This document shows, piece after piece, positions 11,229 through 19,289 of a DNA stretch of 64,000 nucleotides. Under the pieces are notes generated by a model. The model searched no databases and was not told the DNA's origin. It was given only the letters and a program-made list of their open reading frames with translations. This DNA is from Ensifer adhaerens. GTDB lineage: Bacteria > Pseudomonadota > Alphaproteobacteria > Rhizobiales > Rhizobiaceae. The stretch covers positions 3,967,001 to 4,031,000 of the forward strand of contig NZ_CP118610.1 in NCBI RefSeq assembly GCF_028993555.1, written 5' to 3'. The position numbers were made by a program, and so were the translations under genes. Each line of letters starts with the position of its first letter. The stretch's first letter is position 1.

Positions 11229-11244
11229 TGTGATTTGTTTCACA
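11229..11244. promoter_or_regulatory. CRP-type palindrome TGTGA-N6-TCACA
   Basis: A perfect 16-bp dyad, TGTGATTTGTTTCACA, matches the enterobacterial CRP consensus core. It lies in the 479-bp gap between the YbhN-like gene and the M20 dipeptidase. The rest of that gap (11052-11530) holds the dipeptidase 3' hairpin at 11437-11464 and no convincing gene. Confidence 0.4.
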
Positions 11245-11436
11245 AAAAGGAAGCACCTGAGACCCCGCAGGTCAAGGATTGAGGGTCTGCCGAAACCGGA
11301 GAAACCGACGGGAAACGGTGAAGGGGAAACGGTAAAATGTGGAGGTGGCGCCGATCCAGCGGCGATGCGCGCGCGTCGGCAGTCAGATTGCGCGTGAGGG
11401 CTGTGTCGTCGGTGGAGGCGCAACCGAATTCGAAGA

Positions 11437-11464
11437 GGCCGCAGCGGAGCACTCCGCTGCGGCC
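11437..11464 (-). terminator. Hairpin downstream of the M20 dipeptidase
   Basis: A perfect 12-bp stem (11437-11448 with 11453-11464) with loop GCAC begins 66 bp past the dipeptidase stop. It is followed on the minus strand by CTCTTCG rather than a true T-run, so termination may be Rho-dependent with the hairpin protecting the 3' end. Confidence 0.5.
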
Positions 11465-11530
11465 CTGAAGCAAGTTGAGCGGGACACGAGCGGAAAAGCC
11501 GTGCGCACCCCACATCCCGCTCCGGCTGGA

Positions 11531-12922
11531 TTAAGCAGCGAGCGCATCCAGGATACGGATCCAGGAGCGGATGCCCTTGTGGTAGGACTGCAGCTCGTAC
11601 TTCTCGTTCGGCGAATGGATCCGGTCGTCTGAAAGGCCGAAGCCAACCAGCAGCGATTCCATGCCGAGCATCTTCTGGAAGTCGCCGACGATCGGGATCG
11701 AGCCGCCCATGCCGATGATGACGGCCGGCTTCGGCCACTCGTCGGAAAGGGCCACCTTCGCCGTGTTGAGCAGCGGCGATTCATAGGGCAGGTGGATCGC
11801 CGGCGAACCGCCGTGGGCGTGGAACTCGACCGAGCAATCCGCCGGAACCTTGGAGCGGACATAGGCGCGAAACGCCTCGCGGATCTTTTCCGGGTTCTGG
11901 TTGCCGACGAGGCGGAAGGAAACCTTCGCCGAAGCCTCGGCCGCGATCACCGTTTTGAAGCCTTCGCCGGTATAGCCGCCGGTGATGCCGTTGACTTCCG
12001 CGGTCGGGCGCGCCCAGGTCAGTTCCAGCACCGAGCGGTTCTTTTCGCCCGACGGGATCGACAGGCCGATTTCGCCGAGGAACTTCTCCGCCGTCTGGCC
12101 GAGCGTTTCCCAGGCGGCCTTGATCTGAGCCGGGGTTTCTTCGACGCCGTCGTAGAAACCGGGGAGTGTGACGCGGCTGTTCTCGTCGTGAAGGCCGGCA
12201 AGAATGGTGGTGAGGATGCGGATCGGGTTGGCCGCGGCACCGCCGAAGTAGCCCGAATGCAGGTCGCGGTCGGCAGCCTTCACGATGACCTCTTCGCCGA
12301 CGAGGCCGCGCAGGCCTGCGGAGATGGCCGGCGTATCGCGGTCCCACATGCTGGTGTCGCAGACCAGCGCATAATCGGCCTTGAGCTCGGCGGCATTGGC
12401 TTCAAGGAAAGGCTTCAGCGACGGCGAGCCGGATTCCTCTTCGCCTTCGAACAGAATGGTCACGCGGCAGGGCAGGCCGCCATGGACGTCCTTGTAGGCG
12501 CGTACTGCCTCCACGAAGGTCAGCAGCTGGCCCTTGTCGTCAGCCGTGCCGCGGCCGGTGATCACCTTTCGGCCGGGTTCGATTTCCTTGATGCCCGGCT
12601 CGAAAGGATCCGTGTCCCAGAGGTTCAGCGGATCGACCGGCTGGACGTCGTAATGACCGTAAAACAGCACGTGCGGCGCATCCGGCTTGGCGGCATCGTG
12701 ATGGGCGACGACCATCGGATGGCCGGGGGTGTCGCGCACCGAAGCGGTGAAGCCGAGGCTGTTGAGTTCCGCCACCAGCCATTCGGCGGCCTTGCGGCAC
12801 TCCGCCTTGAAGGCCGGGTCGGTCGAGATCGACTTGATCCGAACGAGATCGAACAGCCGGTCGAGGCTGTCAGGCAGATTGGCGTCTGCGCGTTCGAGAA
12901 CGGGGGTGATGTCTGCCATCAT
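11531..12922 (-). CDS. M20 family dipeptidase
   Basis: 463 residues. Metal ligands of the M20 family are visible in order: HYD in FYGHYDVQP, GRGTADDKG with the bridging Asp, and the catalytic EE in FEGEEESGS, with a lid domain between and HSPNEKY near the end. The sequence resembles CNDP-type cytosolic di-zinc dipeptidases that hydrolyse dipeptides or related amides. Two adjacent Met codons begin the frame (12922 and 12919); either could be used. It is monocistronic, with a 3' hairpin downstream and a degraded dispersed repeat upstream. Confidence 0.93.
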   Translation of the reverse strand: MMADITPVLERADANLPDSLDRLFDLVRIKSISTDPAFKAECRKAAEWLVAELNSLGFTASVRDTPGHPMVVAHHDAAKPDAPHVLFYGHYDVQPVDPLNLWDTDPFEPGIKEIEPGRKVITGRGTADDKGQLLTFVEAVRAYKDVHGGLPCRVTILFEGEEESGSPSLKPFLEANAAELKADYALVCDTSMWDRDTPAISAGLRGLVGEEVIVKAADRDLHSGYFGGAAANPIRILTTILAGLHDENSRVTLPGFYDGVEETPAQIKAAWETLGQTAEKFLGEIGLSIPSGEKNRSVLELTWARPTAEVNGITGGYTGEGFKTVIAAEASAKVSFRLVGNQNPEKIREAFRAYVRSKVPADCSVEFHAHGGSPAIHLPYESPLLNTAKVALSDEWPKPAVIIGMGGSIPIVGDFQKMLGMESLLVGFGLSDDRIHSPNEKYELQSYHKGIRSWIRILDALAA

Positions 12923-12955
12923 GCATATCCTTGCTTCAAGTTTTGCCGGAACCTA

Positions 12956-13024
12956 CTGCATCAATCGCCAAATCGAAATCGATTTAAGGACGACGACACG
13001 CAGCAAATTAAAGTTCTACAACTG
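12956..13024. repeat. Degenerate dispersed repeat, copy B
   Basis: CTGCATCAATCG, then ATCGATTTAAGGAC, CGCAGCAAATTAAAG and TTCTACA follow the order of the copies at 9356-9458 and 54297-54397, but with many changes and loss of the right-hand hairpin. It fills most of the space between the dipeptidase and the MarR gene. Confidence 0.55.
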
Positions 13025-13153
13025 CTGGCGAGTGTTCGACGCTGCGCCTTCAGAAGCGCAAAGTCACCGGACGCGCTCGCATTGATTTAGAGCCTAAGGC
13101 CATTCTCCTTAAGCCAAATTTTTTGATGGATCGATCAGGGGAGGTGCGAAGCT

Positions 13154-13597
13154 TCAGGCGCGGCCGTCGCCACGGGCCACGCTGGCAAGCGCCATGCGCA
13201 TATATTCGAGCATCAGCTCGCGCTCGAAGTTCCTGAGGCCGGAAAGCAGCGACTGGTCGGCGGCAAGGGCTGCTTCCTTGGCGGCAGCCTCCATCTCCCT
13301 TGCCCGTTCAGTCAGGAAGATCTGCTGTGAGCGCTTGTCCTGGGGGTGCTTGCGCCTGATGATGAGCCCGTCGCGCTCCATGCGCGAGAGCGTGTTGGCC
13401 ATCGTCGCCTGCTCGATATCGAGGCGATCGAGCAGTTGCTTCTGCGTCAGGCCTTCCTCGGCCCAAAGTTCGAGCAGAATGGGAAACTGACCGGGTGCGA
13501 AACCAAGCTTCTGGCCGCGCTCGTGAAGCGCGCGCGAAAAGCTCTTCGCCAGCAGGCTGGCCAGATAGGTTGCAGATTCCATCCGATTGAAGGCCAT
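13154..13597 (-). CDS. MarR family transcriptional regulator
   Basis: 147 residues with the MarR winged-helix core: FPILLELWAEEGLTQKQLLDRL, then the recognition helix EQATMANTLSRMERDGLI and the wing RRKHPQDKRSQQIFLT. It acts as a cytosolic dimer on DNA, usually repressing drug or stress genes until a small ligand binds. Its target is not evident here; the neighbouring genes are the dipeptidase downstream and a candidate sRNA upstream on the same strand. Confidence 0.92.
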   Translation of the reverse strand: MAFNRMESATYLASLLAKSFSRALHERGQKLGFAPGQFPILLELWAEEGLTQKQLLDRLDIEQATMANTLSRMERDGLIIRRKHPQDKRSQQIFLTERAREMEAAAKEAALAADQSLLSGLRNFERELMLEYMRMALASVARGDGRA

Positions 13598-13711
13598 GCC
13601 TATCGGTACGCCCGAAGCGCCATGAAGACAAGTTACAATGCAGGCGATGAACCTTGGGGAAGCGCGGGCTCACTTCGATTTGACCGGACTTTATCGAAAG
13701 CCTTGATGCCA

Positions 13712-13862
13712 AACAAAAAACCGCCACGGCGCGGAGGCGGCGCCGTGACGGTTTCTTGAAAACGGGACAAAGGCCCGGAGAGGGGGATAAGGCCTTTGTC
13801 CTCATCTGGTGCGGGCGGGGGACAGGCCAATCACCAGAAGACGGCATCACTCGGTGCCGTTG
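13712..13862 (-). ncRNA. Candidate sRNA between the marR gene and the 13959-14345 gene
   Basis: On the minus strand there are three hairpins and a terminator: stems 13842-13846/13855-13859, 13805-13811/13832-13838 and a perfect 11-bp 13765-13775/13791-13801. The terminator, 13717-13731 with 13741-13754, is fully paired only if transcribed leftward (one G-U), and is followed by TTTTTTGTTT. The middle loops are C-rich (CTGTCCCCCGCCC and TCCCCCTCTCC). A promoter candidate is CTTGAA (13897-13892), 17 bp, TCAAAT (13874-13869). The 13598-13958 stretch has no gene. I cannot name the family; a long structured 3' UTR of the 13959-14345 gene is the alternative. Confidence 0.6.
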
Positions 13863-13868
13863 AGTAGG

Positions 13869-13884
13869 ATTTGAGGATTCAAAT
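13869..13884. promoter_or_regulatory. Dyad ATTTGA-N4-TCAAAT at the sRNA promoter
   Basis: A perfect inverted repeat of two 6-bp arms with a 4-bp spacer covers the proposed -10 of the leftward sRNA. It is a plausible operator for a dimeric regulator; the adjacent MarR protein is one candidate. Confidence 0.4.
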
Positions 13885-13958
13885 GTGGCTTTTCAAGGAT
13901 AGGTAGGGCGAATCGGACATTACAAATACGTAACGTTTGCGTGAAAGCCGAATGCCGT

Positions 13959-14345
13959 TCAAAAGCCCGTCGAGCGCCGGTTCCGCAAGGCAAAAAAGAT
14001 CTCGACCAAACCCATCGCAAGTGCGACCAAGACCCCCGTTTTCGCCACGTCGCCGATGGACTGATCCGGCCCGACGCACATGATGACGATGAAGGCAGCG
14101 AAGAGTACGGCGCGCGCGATCGCGTATTCGACCTTCTGCCAAAGCGGCCAGGGCCTGCCGTCGGCGCGTCTGAAATGGGTGTCGAGCCCAGCTGTTGCAA
14201 GCAGATAGATGGGCGCAAACAACGTCTTGATTGCGACGAGGAACCCTGGATCGCTGAGCAGGAGCCAGGAAATGGTGAAGCAGGCCACCGCAAACCCGGA
14301 AAGGACAAGATACCGCCTGAGGGCATAATGCACGTTATGCGGCAT
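13959..14345 (-). CDS. Small integral membrane protein of unknown function
   Basis: 128 residues from an ATG preceded by AAAGGAGAT. Three or four hydrophobic segments (VLSGFAVACFTISWLLL, TLFAPIYLLATAGL, AVLFAAFIVIMCVG, TGVLVALAMGLVEIFFAL) make it a polytopic inner membrane protein. I do not recognise the family. It is divergent from polA with about 90 bp between the two starts, which must hold both promoters. Confidence 0.72.
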   Translation of the reverse strand: MPHNVHYALRRYLVLSGFAVACFTISWLLLSDPGFLVAIKTLFAPIYLLATAGLDTHFRRADGRPWPLWQKVEYAIARAVLFAAFIVIMCVGPDQSIGDVAKTGVLVALAMGLVEIFFALRNRRSTGF

Positions 14346-14436
14346 GACTAATCTCCTTTGAGGCAAGTGATGATTGTAGTGTCCGGCGGGAAAACCGCAA
14401 TGGACCTTTGGCTTGCCCCGCGCTATCCATTTGCCC

Positions 14437-17400
14437 ATGAAAAACGGTGATCATCTCTTCCTCGTCGACGGCTCCGGATTCATCTTCCGGGCGTTCCACG
14501 CCATCCCACCTCTGAACCGCAAATCCGATGGCCTCCCGGTCAATGCGGTATCGGGTTTCTGCAACATGTTGTGGAAGCTGCTCACCGATGCGCGCGACAC
14601 CTCGGTCGGTGTCACGCCGACCCATTTCGCTGTTATCTTCGACTACTCCTCGAAGACCTTCCGCAACGCGCTCTACGACCAGTACAAGGCCAACCGTACG
14701 GCGCCTCCGGAAGATCTCATTCCGCAGTTCGGCCTGATCCGCCACGCGACCCGCGCCTTCAATCTGCCCTGCATCGAAAAGGAAGGCTATGAGGCAGACG
14801 ATCTGATCGCCACCTACGCCCGCCTTGCCGAGGCGGCCGGCGCGGGCGTCACCATCGTGTCGTCCGACAAGGACCTGATGCAGCTCGTCACCACGAATGT
14901 GTCGATGTACGACAGCATGAAGGACAAGCAGATCTCGATCCCCGAGGTCATCGAGAAATGGGGCGTGCCGCCGGAGAAGATGATCGATCTCCAGGCGATG
15001 ACCGGTGACTCCACCGACAACGTCCCCGGCATTCCCGGCATTGGCCCGAAGACGGCGGCGCAATTGCTCGAAGAATACGGTGACCTCGAGACACTCCTTG
15101 CCCGCGCCGGCGAGATCAAGCAGGCCAAGCGCCGCGAAAACATCATCGCGAACGCCGACCTCGCGCGCCTGTCGCGCCAGCTCGTGGAACTCAAGACCGA
15201 CACCCCGCTCGATGTCCCGCTGGAAGAGCTGAGCCTGGAGCCGCAAAACGGTCCGAAGCTGATCGCCTTCCTCAAGGCGATGGAGTTCACCACGCTGACG
15301 CGCCGTGTGGCTGCCGCAACCGGCACCGACGCAGACGCCGTCGAAGTCGCCACCGTGCCGGTGGAATGGGGCGCGGATGCGCGCGGTCCGGATCTCGACA
15401 AGGGCGACGCGGCGACGGCTGTCAGCGAAGGTTCCACCGCAAAGGCAGCGGTCCGCGGCGAGGCGGCCGAGGCTGCCGCAGTCCTGTCACGTACCGGCGA
15501 AACGGATGCAGCAGATGCCACGCCGCAGGCGCTGGCAGCGGCTCGGGCCGAAATCTTTGCCAAGGCACCTTTCGATCGCAGTGCCTATGTGACGATCCGT
15601 GATGTCGCCACTCTCGACCAGTGGGTATCAGCTGCGCGCGATGCCGGCGTCGTCGGCTTCGACACGGAAACGAACTCGCTCGACGCCATGCAGGCCGACC
15701 TCGTCGGCTTCTCGCTGGCGATTGCCGACCACAAGACCGACCCGACCGGCGCGTCGATCCGGGCGGCCTATGTTCCACTGATCCACAAGACCGGTGTCGG
15801 CGATCTCTTGGGCGGAGGGCTTGCCGAAAACCAGATCCCGGTCGCAGAAGCGCTGAGCCGGCTGAAGCGCCTGCTCGAGGACCCCTCCGTCCTAAAGGTC
15901 GCGCAGAACCTGAAATACGATTACCTGGTGATGAAGCGGCACGGTATTACCGTCGAGAGCTTCGACGATACCATGCTGATGTCCTACGTCGTTGATGCCG
16001 GCAATGGCACCCATGGCATGGATGCGCTTTCCGAGCGATGGCTGAACCACAAGCCGATCGCCTACAAGGACATCACCGGCACCGGCAAGTCGTCGGTGAC
16101 TTTCGATTTCGTCGATATCGACAGGGCGACGGCCTACGCCGCCGAGGATGCGGACGTCACGCTGAGGCTCTGGCACATCCTGAAGGCGCGGCTCGCCGCC
16201 AAGGGGCTGACGCGCGTCTATGAGCGTCTGGAGCGACCGCTGGTCGCCGTTCTGGCGCGCATGGAAGACCGCGGCATCACCATCGATCGCCAGATCCTGT
16301 CGCGGCTTTCGGGCGAACTGGCGCAAGGGGCAGCGGCGCTCGAGGACGAGATCTACAAGCTCGCAGGCGAGACCTTTACCATCGGCTCACCGAAGCAGCT
16401 CGGCGATATCCTGTTCGGCAAGATGGGCTTTGCCGGCGGGTCGAAGACCAAGACCGGGCAATGGTCGACCTCGGCGCAGGTGCTGGAAGACCTGGCCGCC
16501 GAGGGCCACGAACTGCCGCGCAAGATCGTCGACTGGCGGCAGCTGACCAAGCTCAAGTCCACCTACACCGATGCGCTTCCCGGTTTCGTCCATCCGGAGA
16601 CGAAGCGCGTTCACACGTCCTATGCGCTCGCCGCCACGACGACTGGCCGCCTGTCGTCGTCGGATCCGAACCTGCAGAACATCCCGGTGCGCACCGCCGA
16701 AGGCCGCAAGATCCGTACCGCCTTCATCGCGACGCCTGGCCACAAGCTGCTCTCGGCCGATTACAGCCAGATCGAGCTGCGTGTACTCGCCCACGTCGCC
16801 GACATCCCGCAGCTGCGCCAGGCCTTTGCCGACGGTGTCGATATTCACGCGATGACGGCCTCGGAAATGTTCGGCGTTCCGGTCGAGGGCATGCCGGGCG
16901 AAATCCGTCGCCGCGCCAAGGCGATCAACTTCGGCATCATCTACGGCATTTCGGCCTTCGGTCTCGCCAACCAGCTGTCGATCGAGCGCTCCGAGGCCAG
17001 CGACTACATCAAGCGCTATTTCGAGCGTTTCCCCGGCATCCGTGATTACATGGAAGGCACAAAAGTGTTTGCCCGCGAGCATGGCTACGTCGAGACCATC
17101 TTCGGCCGCCGCGCGCACTACCCGGATATCCGCTCGTCGATCCCGTCGCATCGCGCCTTCAACGAGCGCGCCGCAATCAACGCGCCGATCCAGGGTTCGG
17201 CAGCCGACATCATCCGCCGCGCGATGGCGAAGATGGAGCCGGCGCTGGCCGAGGCGAAGCTCTCTGCCCGCATGCTGCTGCAGGTGCACGACGAACTGAT
17301 CTTCGAGGTCGAGGACGCCGAGGTCGACAAGACCATTCCGATCGTCGTCTCGGTCATGGAGAACGCCGCCATGCCGGCGCTCGACATGAAGGTGCCGCTC

Positions 17401-17445
17401 AAGGTCGATGCGCGCGCCGCGACCAATTGGGACGAGGCGCACTAA
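14437..17445 (+). CDS. polA: DNA polymerase I
   Basis: 1002 residues. In order: 5'-nuclease domain (VDGSGFIFRAFHA, EADDLIATYA, GDSTDNVPGIPGIGPKTA), an Ala-rich linker at about 300-380, a DEDD 3'-5' exonuclease whose D-x-E is intact (Asp409, Glu411 in FDTETNSL), and the family A polymerase with Asp775 in SADYSQIELR and HDE at 951-953. It fills gaps during repair and removes Okazaki primers. The intact exonuclease residues suggest proofreading, which some bacterial PolAs have lost. It is somewhat longer than the 928-residue E. coli enzyme, mainly through the linker. The ATG at 14437 precedes the conserved start; upstream TTG is less likely. Confidence 0.98.
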   Translation: MKNGDHLFLVDGSGFIFRAFHAIPPLNRKSDGLPVNAVSGFCNMLWKLLTDARDTSVGVTPTHFAVIFDYSSKTFRNALYDQYKANRTAPPEDLIPQFGLIRHATRAFNLPCIEKEGYEADDLIATYARLAEAAGAGVTIVSSDKDLMQLVTTNVSMYDSMKDKQISIPEVIEKWGVPPEKMIDLQAMTGDSTDNVPGIPGIGPKTAAQLLEEYGDLETLLARAGEIKQAKRRENIIANADLARLSRQLVELKTDTPLDVPLEELSLEPQNGPKLIAFLKAMEFTTLTRRVAAATGTDADAVEVATVPVEWGADARGPDLDKGDAATAVSEGSTAKAAVRGEAAEAAAVLSRTGETDAADATPQALAAARAEIFAKAPFDRSAYVTIRDVATLDQWVSAARDAGVVGFDTETNSLDAMQADLVGFSLAIADHKTDPTGASIRAAYVPLIHKTGVGDLLGGGLAENQIPVAEALSRLKRLLEDPSVLKVAQNLKYDYLVMKRHGITVESFDDTMLMSYVVDAGNGTHGMDALSERWLNHKPIAYKDITGTGKSSVTFDFVDIDRATAYAAEDADVTLRLWHILKARLAAKGLTRVYERLERPLVAVLARMEDRGITIDRQILSRLSGELAQGAAALEDEIYKLAGETFTIGSPKQLGDILFGKMGFAGGSKTKTGQWSTSAQVLEDLAAEGHELPRKIVDWRQLTKLKSTYTDALPGFVHPETKRVHTSYALAATTTGRLSSSDPNLQNIPVRTAEGRKIRTAFIATPGHKLLSADYSQIELRVLAHVADIPQLRQAFADGVDIHAMTASEMFGVPVEGMPGEIRRRAKAINFGIIYGISAFGLANQLSIERSEASDYIKRYFERFPGIRDYMEGTKVFAREHGYVETIFGRRAHYPDIRSSIPSHRAFNERAAINAPIQGSAADIIRRAMAKMEPALAEAKLSARMLLQVHDELIFEVEDAEVDKTIPIVVSVMENAAMPALDMKVPLKVDARAATNWDEAH

Positions 17446-17467
17446 TCCGAGCGGCACGATGCCTGGG

Positions 17468-17552
17468 TTCTGAGGGAATTCCCTCAGAAAACCTCAAAAG
17501 CCACATGCGATGAATCTTGCAGTGCCCGGGGCCATTCGATGACCCCGGGCGC
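17468..17552 (+). terminator. Tandem hairpins after polA
   Basis: A perfect palindrome at 17468-17489 (two 11-bp arms, no loop, with a central GAATTC) is followed by an 8-bp GC stem at 17524-17531/17543-17550 trailed by GCCTTTCC. Together they likely end the polA transcript before purU. Confidence 0.5.
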
Positions 17553-17683
17553 CTTTCCATCAGGATGATAGAAAGCGCCGGTCGTTGCAGCCGGAACGAT
17601 TGCCGACGCGTTCAACTCCCCATAGGCAACGGTTGAGAAGGGGCTTGAAGCCCTATCTGGAACCGCCGCAATCGGAGGAGATC

Positions 17684-18538
17684 ATGGCGCCGAAGACCTT
17701 CATTCTTGTGCTTTCCTGCGACGACAAGCCCGGCATAGTCGCGGCCGTTACCACCGAGCTTGCCGCGCTCGGCGCCAACATCGCCGCGAGCAACCAGTTC
17801 TGGGATACCAAGACCAACAGCTTTTTCATGCGCATCGCCTTTCAGGTTGCGGCGAGCGTTCAGGCAAATGATGTCGAGCGGGCCTTGCGGCCTGCCGTCG
17901 AGCGTTTCCAGATGCGAACCGCTCTGGCGGACGCCACGGTGAAGCCGAAGATCCTGGTCCTCGTCTCCCGGTTCGACCATGCGCTCTTGCACCTGCTCTA
18001 CCAGATCCGTGTCGGCTGGCTGAATGCGGAAGTCGTCGCTATCGTCTCCAATCACGAGGATAGCCGGCGCACGGCCGAGGCCGAGGGGCTTTCCTATCAC
18101 TGTTGGCCGGTATCGAAGGAGAACAAGGCCGAACAGGAGGAAAGGCTCTTGCGCCTGGTCCAGGAAACCGGAGCCGATCTCGTCATCCTCGCCCGCTATA
18201 TGCAGGTCTTTTCGGACAATCTGTCGAAGCGCCTCTACGGCAAGGCGATCAACATTCATCACTCCTTCCTGCCGAGCTTCAAGGGCGCCAAGCCCTATCA
18301 TCAGGCGCATGAGCGTGGGGTGAAGCTGATCGGCGCGACGGCGCATTATGTGACGCCCGATCTCGATGAAGGCCCGATCATCGAGCAGGAAACCGAGCGC
18401 GTCAGCCACGCGCTGACGGCCGAGGATTTCGTCGCCACTGGCCGTGATATCGAAAGCCGCGTGCTTGCCCGTGCCGTCAAGCTGCACCTGGAGCGGCGCG
18501 TGATGCTCAACGGCCACAAGACGGTGGTGTTCAGCTAA
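17684..18538 (+). CDS. purU: Formyltetrahydrofolate deformylase
   Basis: 284 residues. An N-terminal ACT domain (FILVLSCDDKPGIVAAVTTEL) is followed by a formyltransferase-like catalytic domain with NIHHSFLPSFKGAKPYHQA (catalytic His) and TPDLDEGPIIEQ (catalytic Asp). It hydrolyses 10-formyl-THF to formate and THF, balancing one-carbon pools and feeding purine synthesis. The ATG at 17684 has GGAGGAG upstream. It is a single gene, convergent with the TetR gene; a small hairpin (GGCACC/GGTGCC, 18551-18568) follows the stop. Confidence 0.97.
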   Translation: MAPKTFILVLSCDDKPGIVAAVTTELAALGANIAASNQFWDTKTNSFFMRIAFQVAASVQANDVERALRPAVERFQMRTALADATVKPKILVLVSRFDHALLHLLYQIRVGWLNAEVVAIVSNHEDSRRTAEAEGLSYHCWPVSKENKAEQEERLLRLVQETGADLVILARYMQVFSDNLSKRLYGKAINIHHSFLPSFKGAKPYHQAHERGVKLIGATAHYVTPDLDEGPIIEQETERVSHALTAEDFVATGRDIESRVLARAVKLHLERRVMLNGHKTVVFS

Positions 18539-18591
18539 GAGGGTGCGAAAGGCACCTGAGCCGGTGCCCGCACGGGCTCCGGCCAAGGATG

Positions 18592-19236
18592 TTAGGGGCG
18601 TGCGCCAACGGCGGTTGCCGTGATCGCCGGCGCGCGGAAGCTGGCAAAGAGCCGGCTCAGACCTTCGCGCCCGTCGGCCGTCAGATCGAAGCGGCGGCCG
18701 AAGAGCAGCCATTCCGTACAGAGGCCGAGCATCATCCAGTGCAGTGTCCGCGTTGCGGACGCCGGCGTCCAGCTCTCATGCATCTGCCCCTTGGCGAGTG
18801 CGCGGGAGAAAGCGAGTTCGAGCAGGACGTTGTGGCGCTCGTCGAGTTCCTTCTGCCGGGTCAGGACTTCGCTCATGTCGCCATCGTAATTGGTGCGCAA
18901 CATGATCGTCAGAATGCGTTGGCGCTGCTCGTCGGCGGCGAGAACATCCAGCCAGTCGCCCATGGCGCCCTCGAGGATCGAAAGGGTATCGGCCGTTTCC
19001 GCCTCGATTTCGCGGGCAACCATGTCTTCCTGCGGCAGCGGCACGGCATCATGCAGCGCGAGGAACAGGTCGGTCTTGTTGGCGAAGTGCCAGTAGATGG
19101 CGCCGCGCGTGACGCCGGCGGCCTTGGCAATTTCTTCGAGCGTCGTGTTCGAGACGCCCTTTTCGTAGAAGACGCGCTCGGCGGCGCATAGGATCTTCTG
19201 TCTTGTTGCTTCTGCGTCGGCTTTTGTTCGGCGCAT
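18592..19236 (-). CDS. smeR: TetR family repressor of the RND pump (SmeR/AcrR type)
   Basis: 214 residues. The N-terminal HTH (residues about 10-57) reads AAERVFYEKGVSNTTLEEIAKAAGVTRGAIYWHF, a strong match to AcrR/TtgR-type regulators; the C-terminal ligand domain is all helical. It lies 53 bp downstream of the RND gene on the same strand, as the last gene of the efflux operon, so it would be autoregulated. An AcrR-like operator is present at the operon head (23766-23789). The symbol follows the S. meliloti SmeAB-SmeR arrangement as I recall it. Confidence 0.85.
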   Translation of the reverse strand: MRRTKADAEATRQKILCAAERVFYEKGVSNTTLEEIAKAAGVTRGAIYWHFANKTDLFLALHDAVPLPQEDMVAREIEAETADTLSILEGAMGDWLDVLAADEQRQRILTIMLRTNYDGDMSEVLTRQKELDERHNVLLELAFSRALAKGQMHESWTPASATRTLHWMMLGLCTEWLLFGRRFDLTADGREGLSRLFASFRAPAITATAVGARP

Positions 19237-19289
19237 TCATTCCTCCTCATGCGACGGCCCGCCGAATGGGCGGGCCGTCTGTCGTCATC

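Noticed and set aside
11206..11397. 63-codon frame in the YbhN-dipeptidase gap
   Set aside because: Composition is low-complexity Arg/Gly/Lys with no start signal; the palindrome and hairpin explain the region better.
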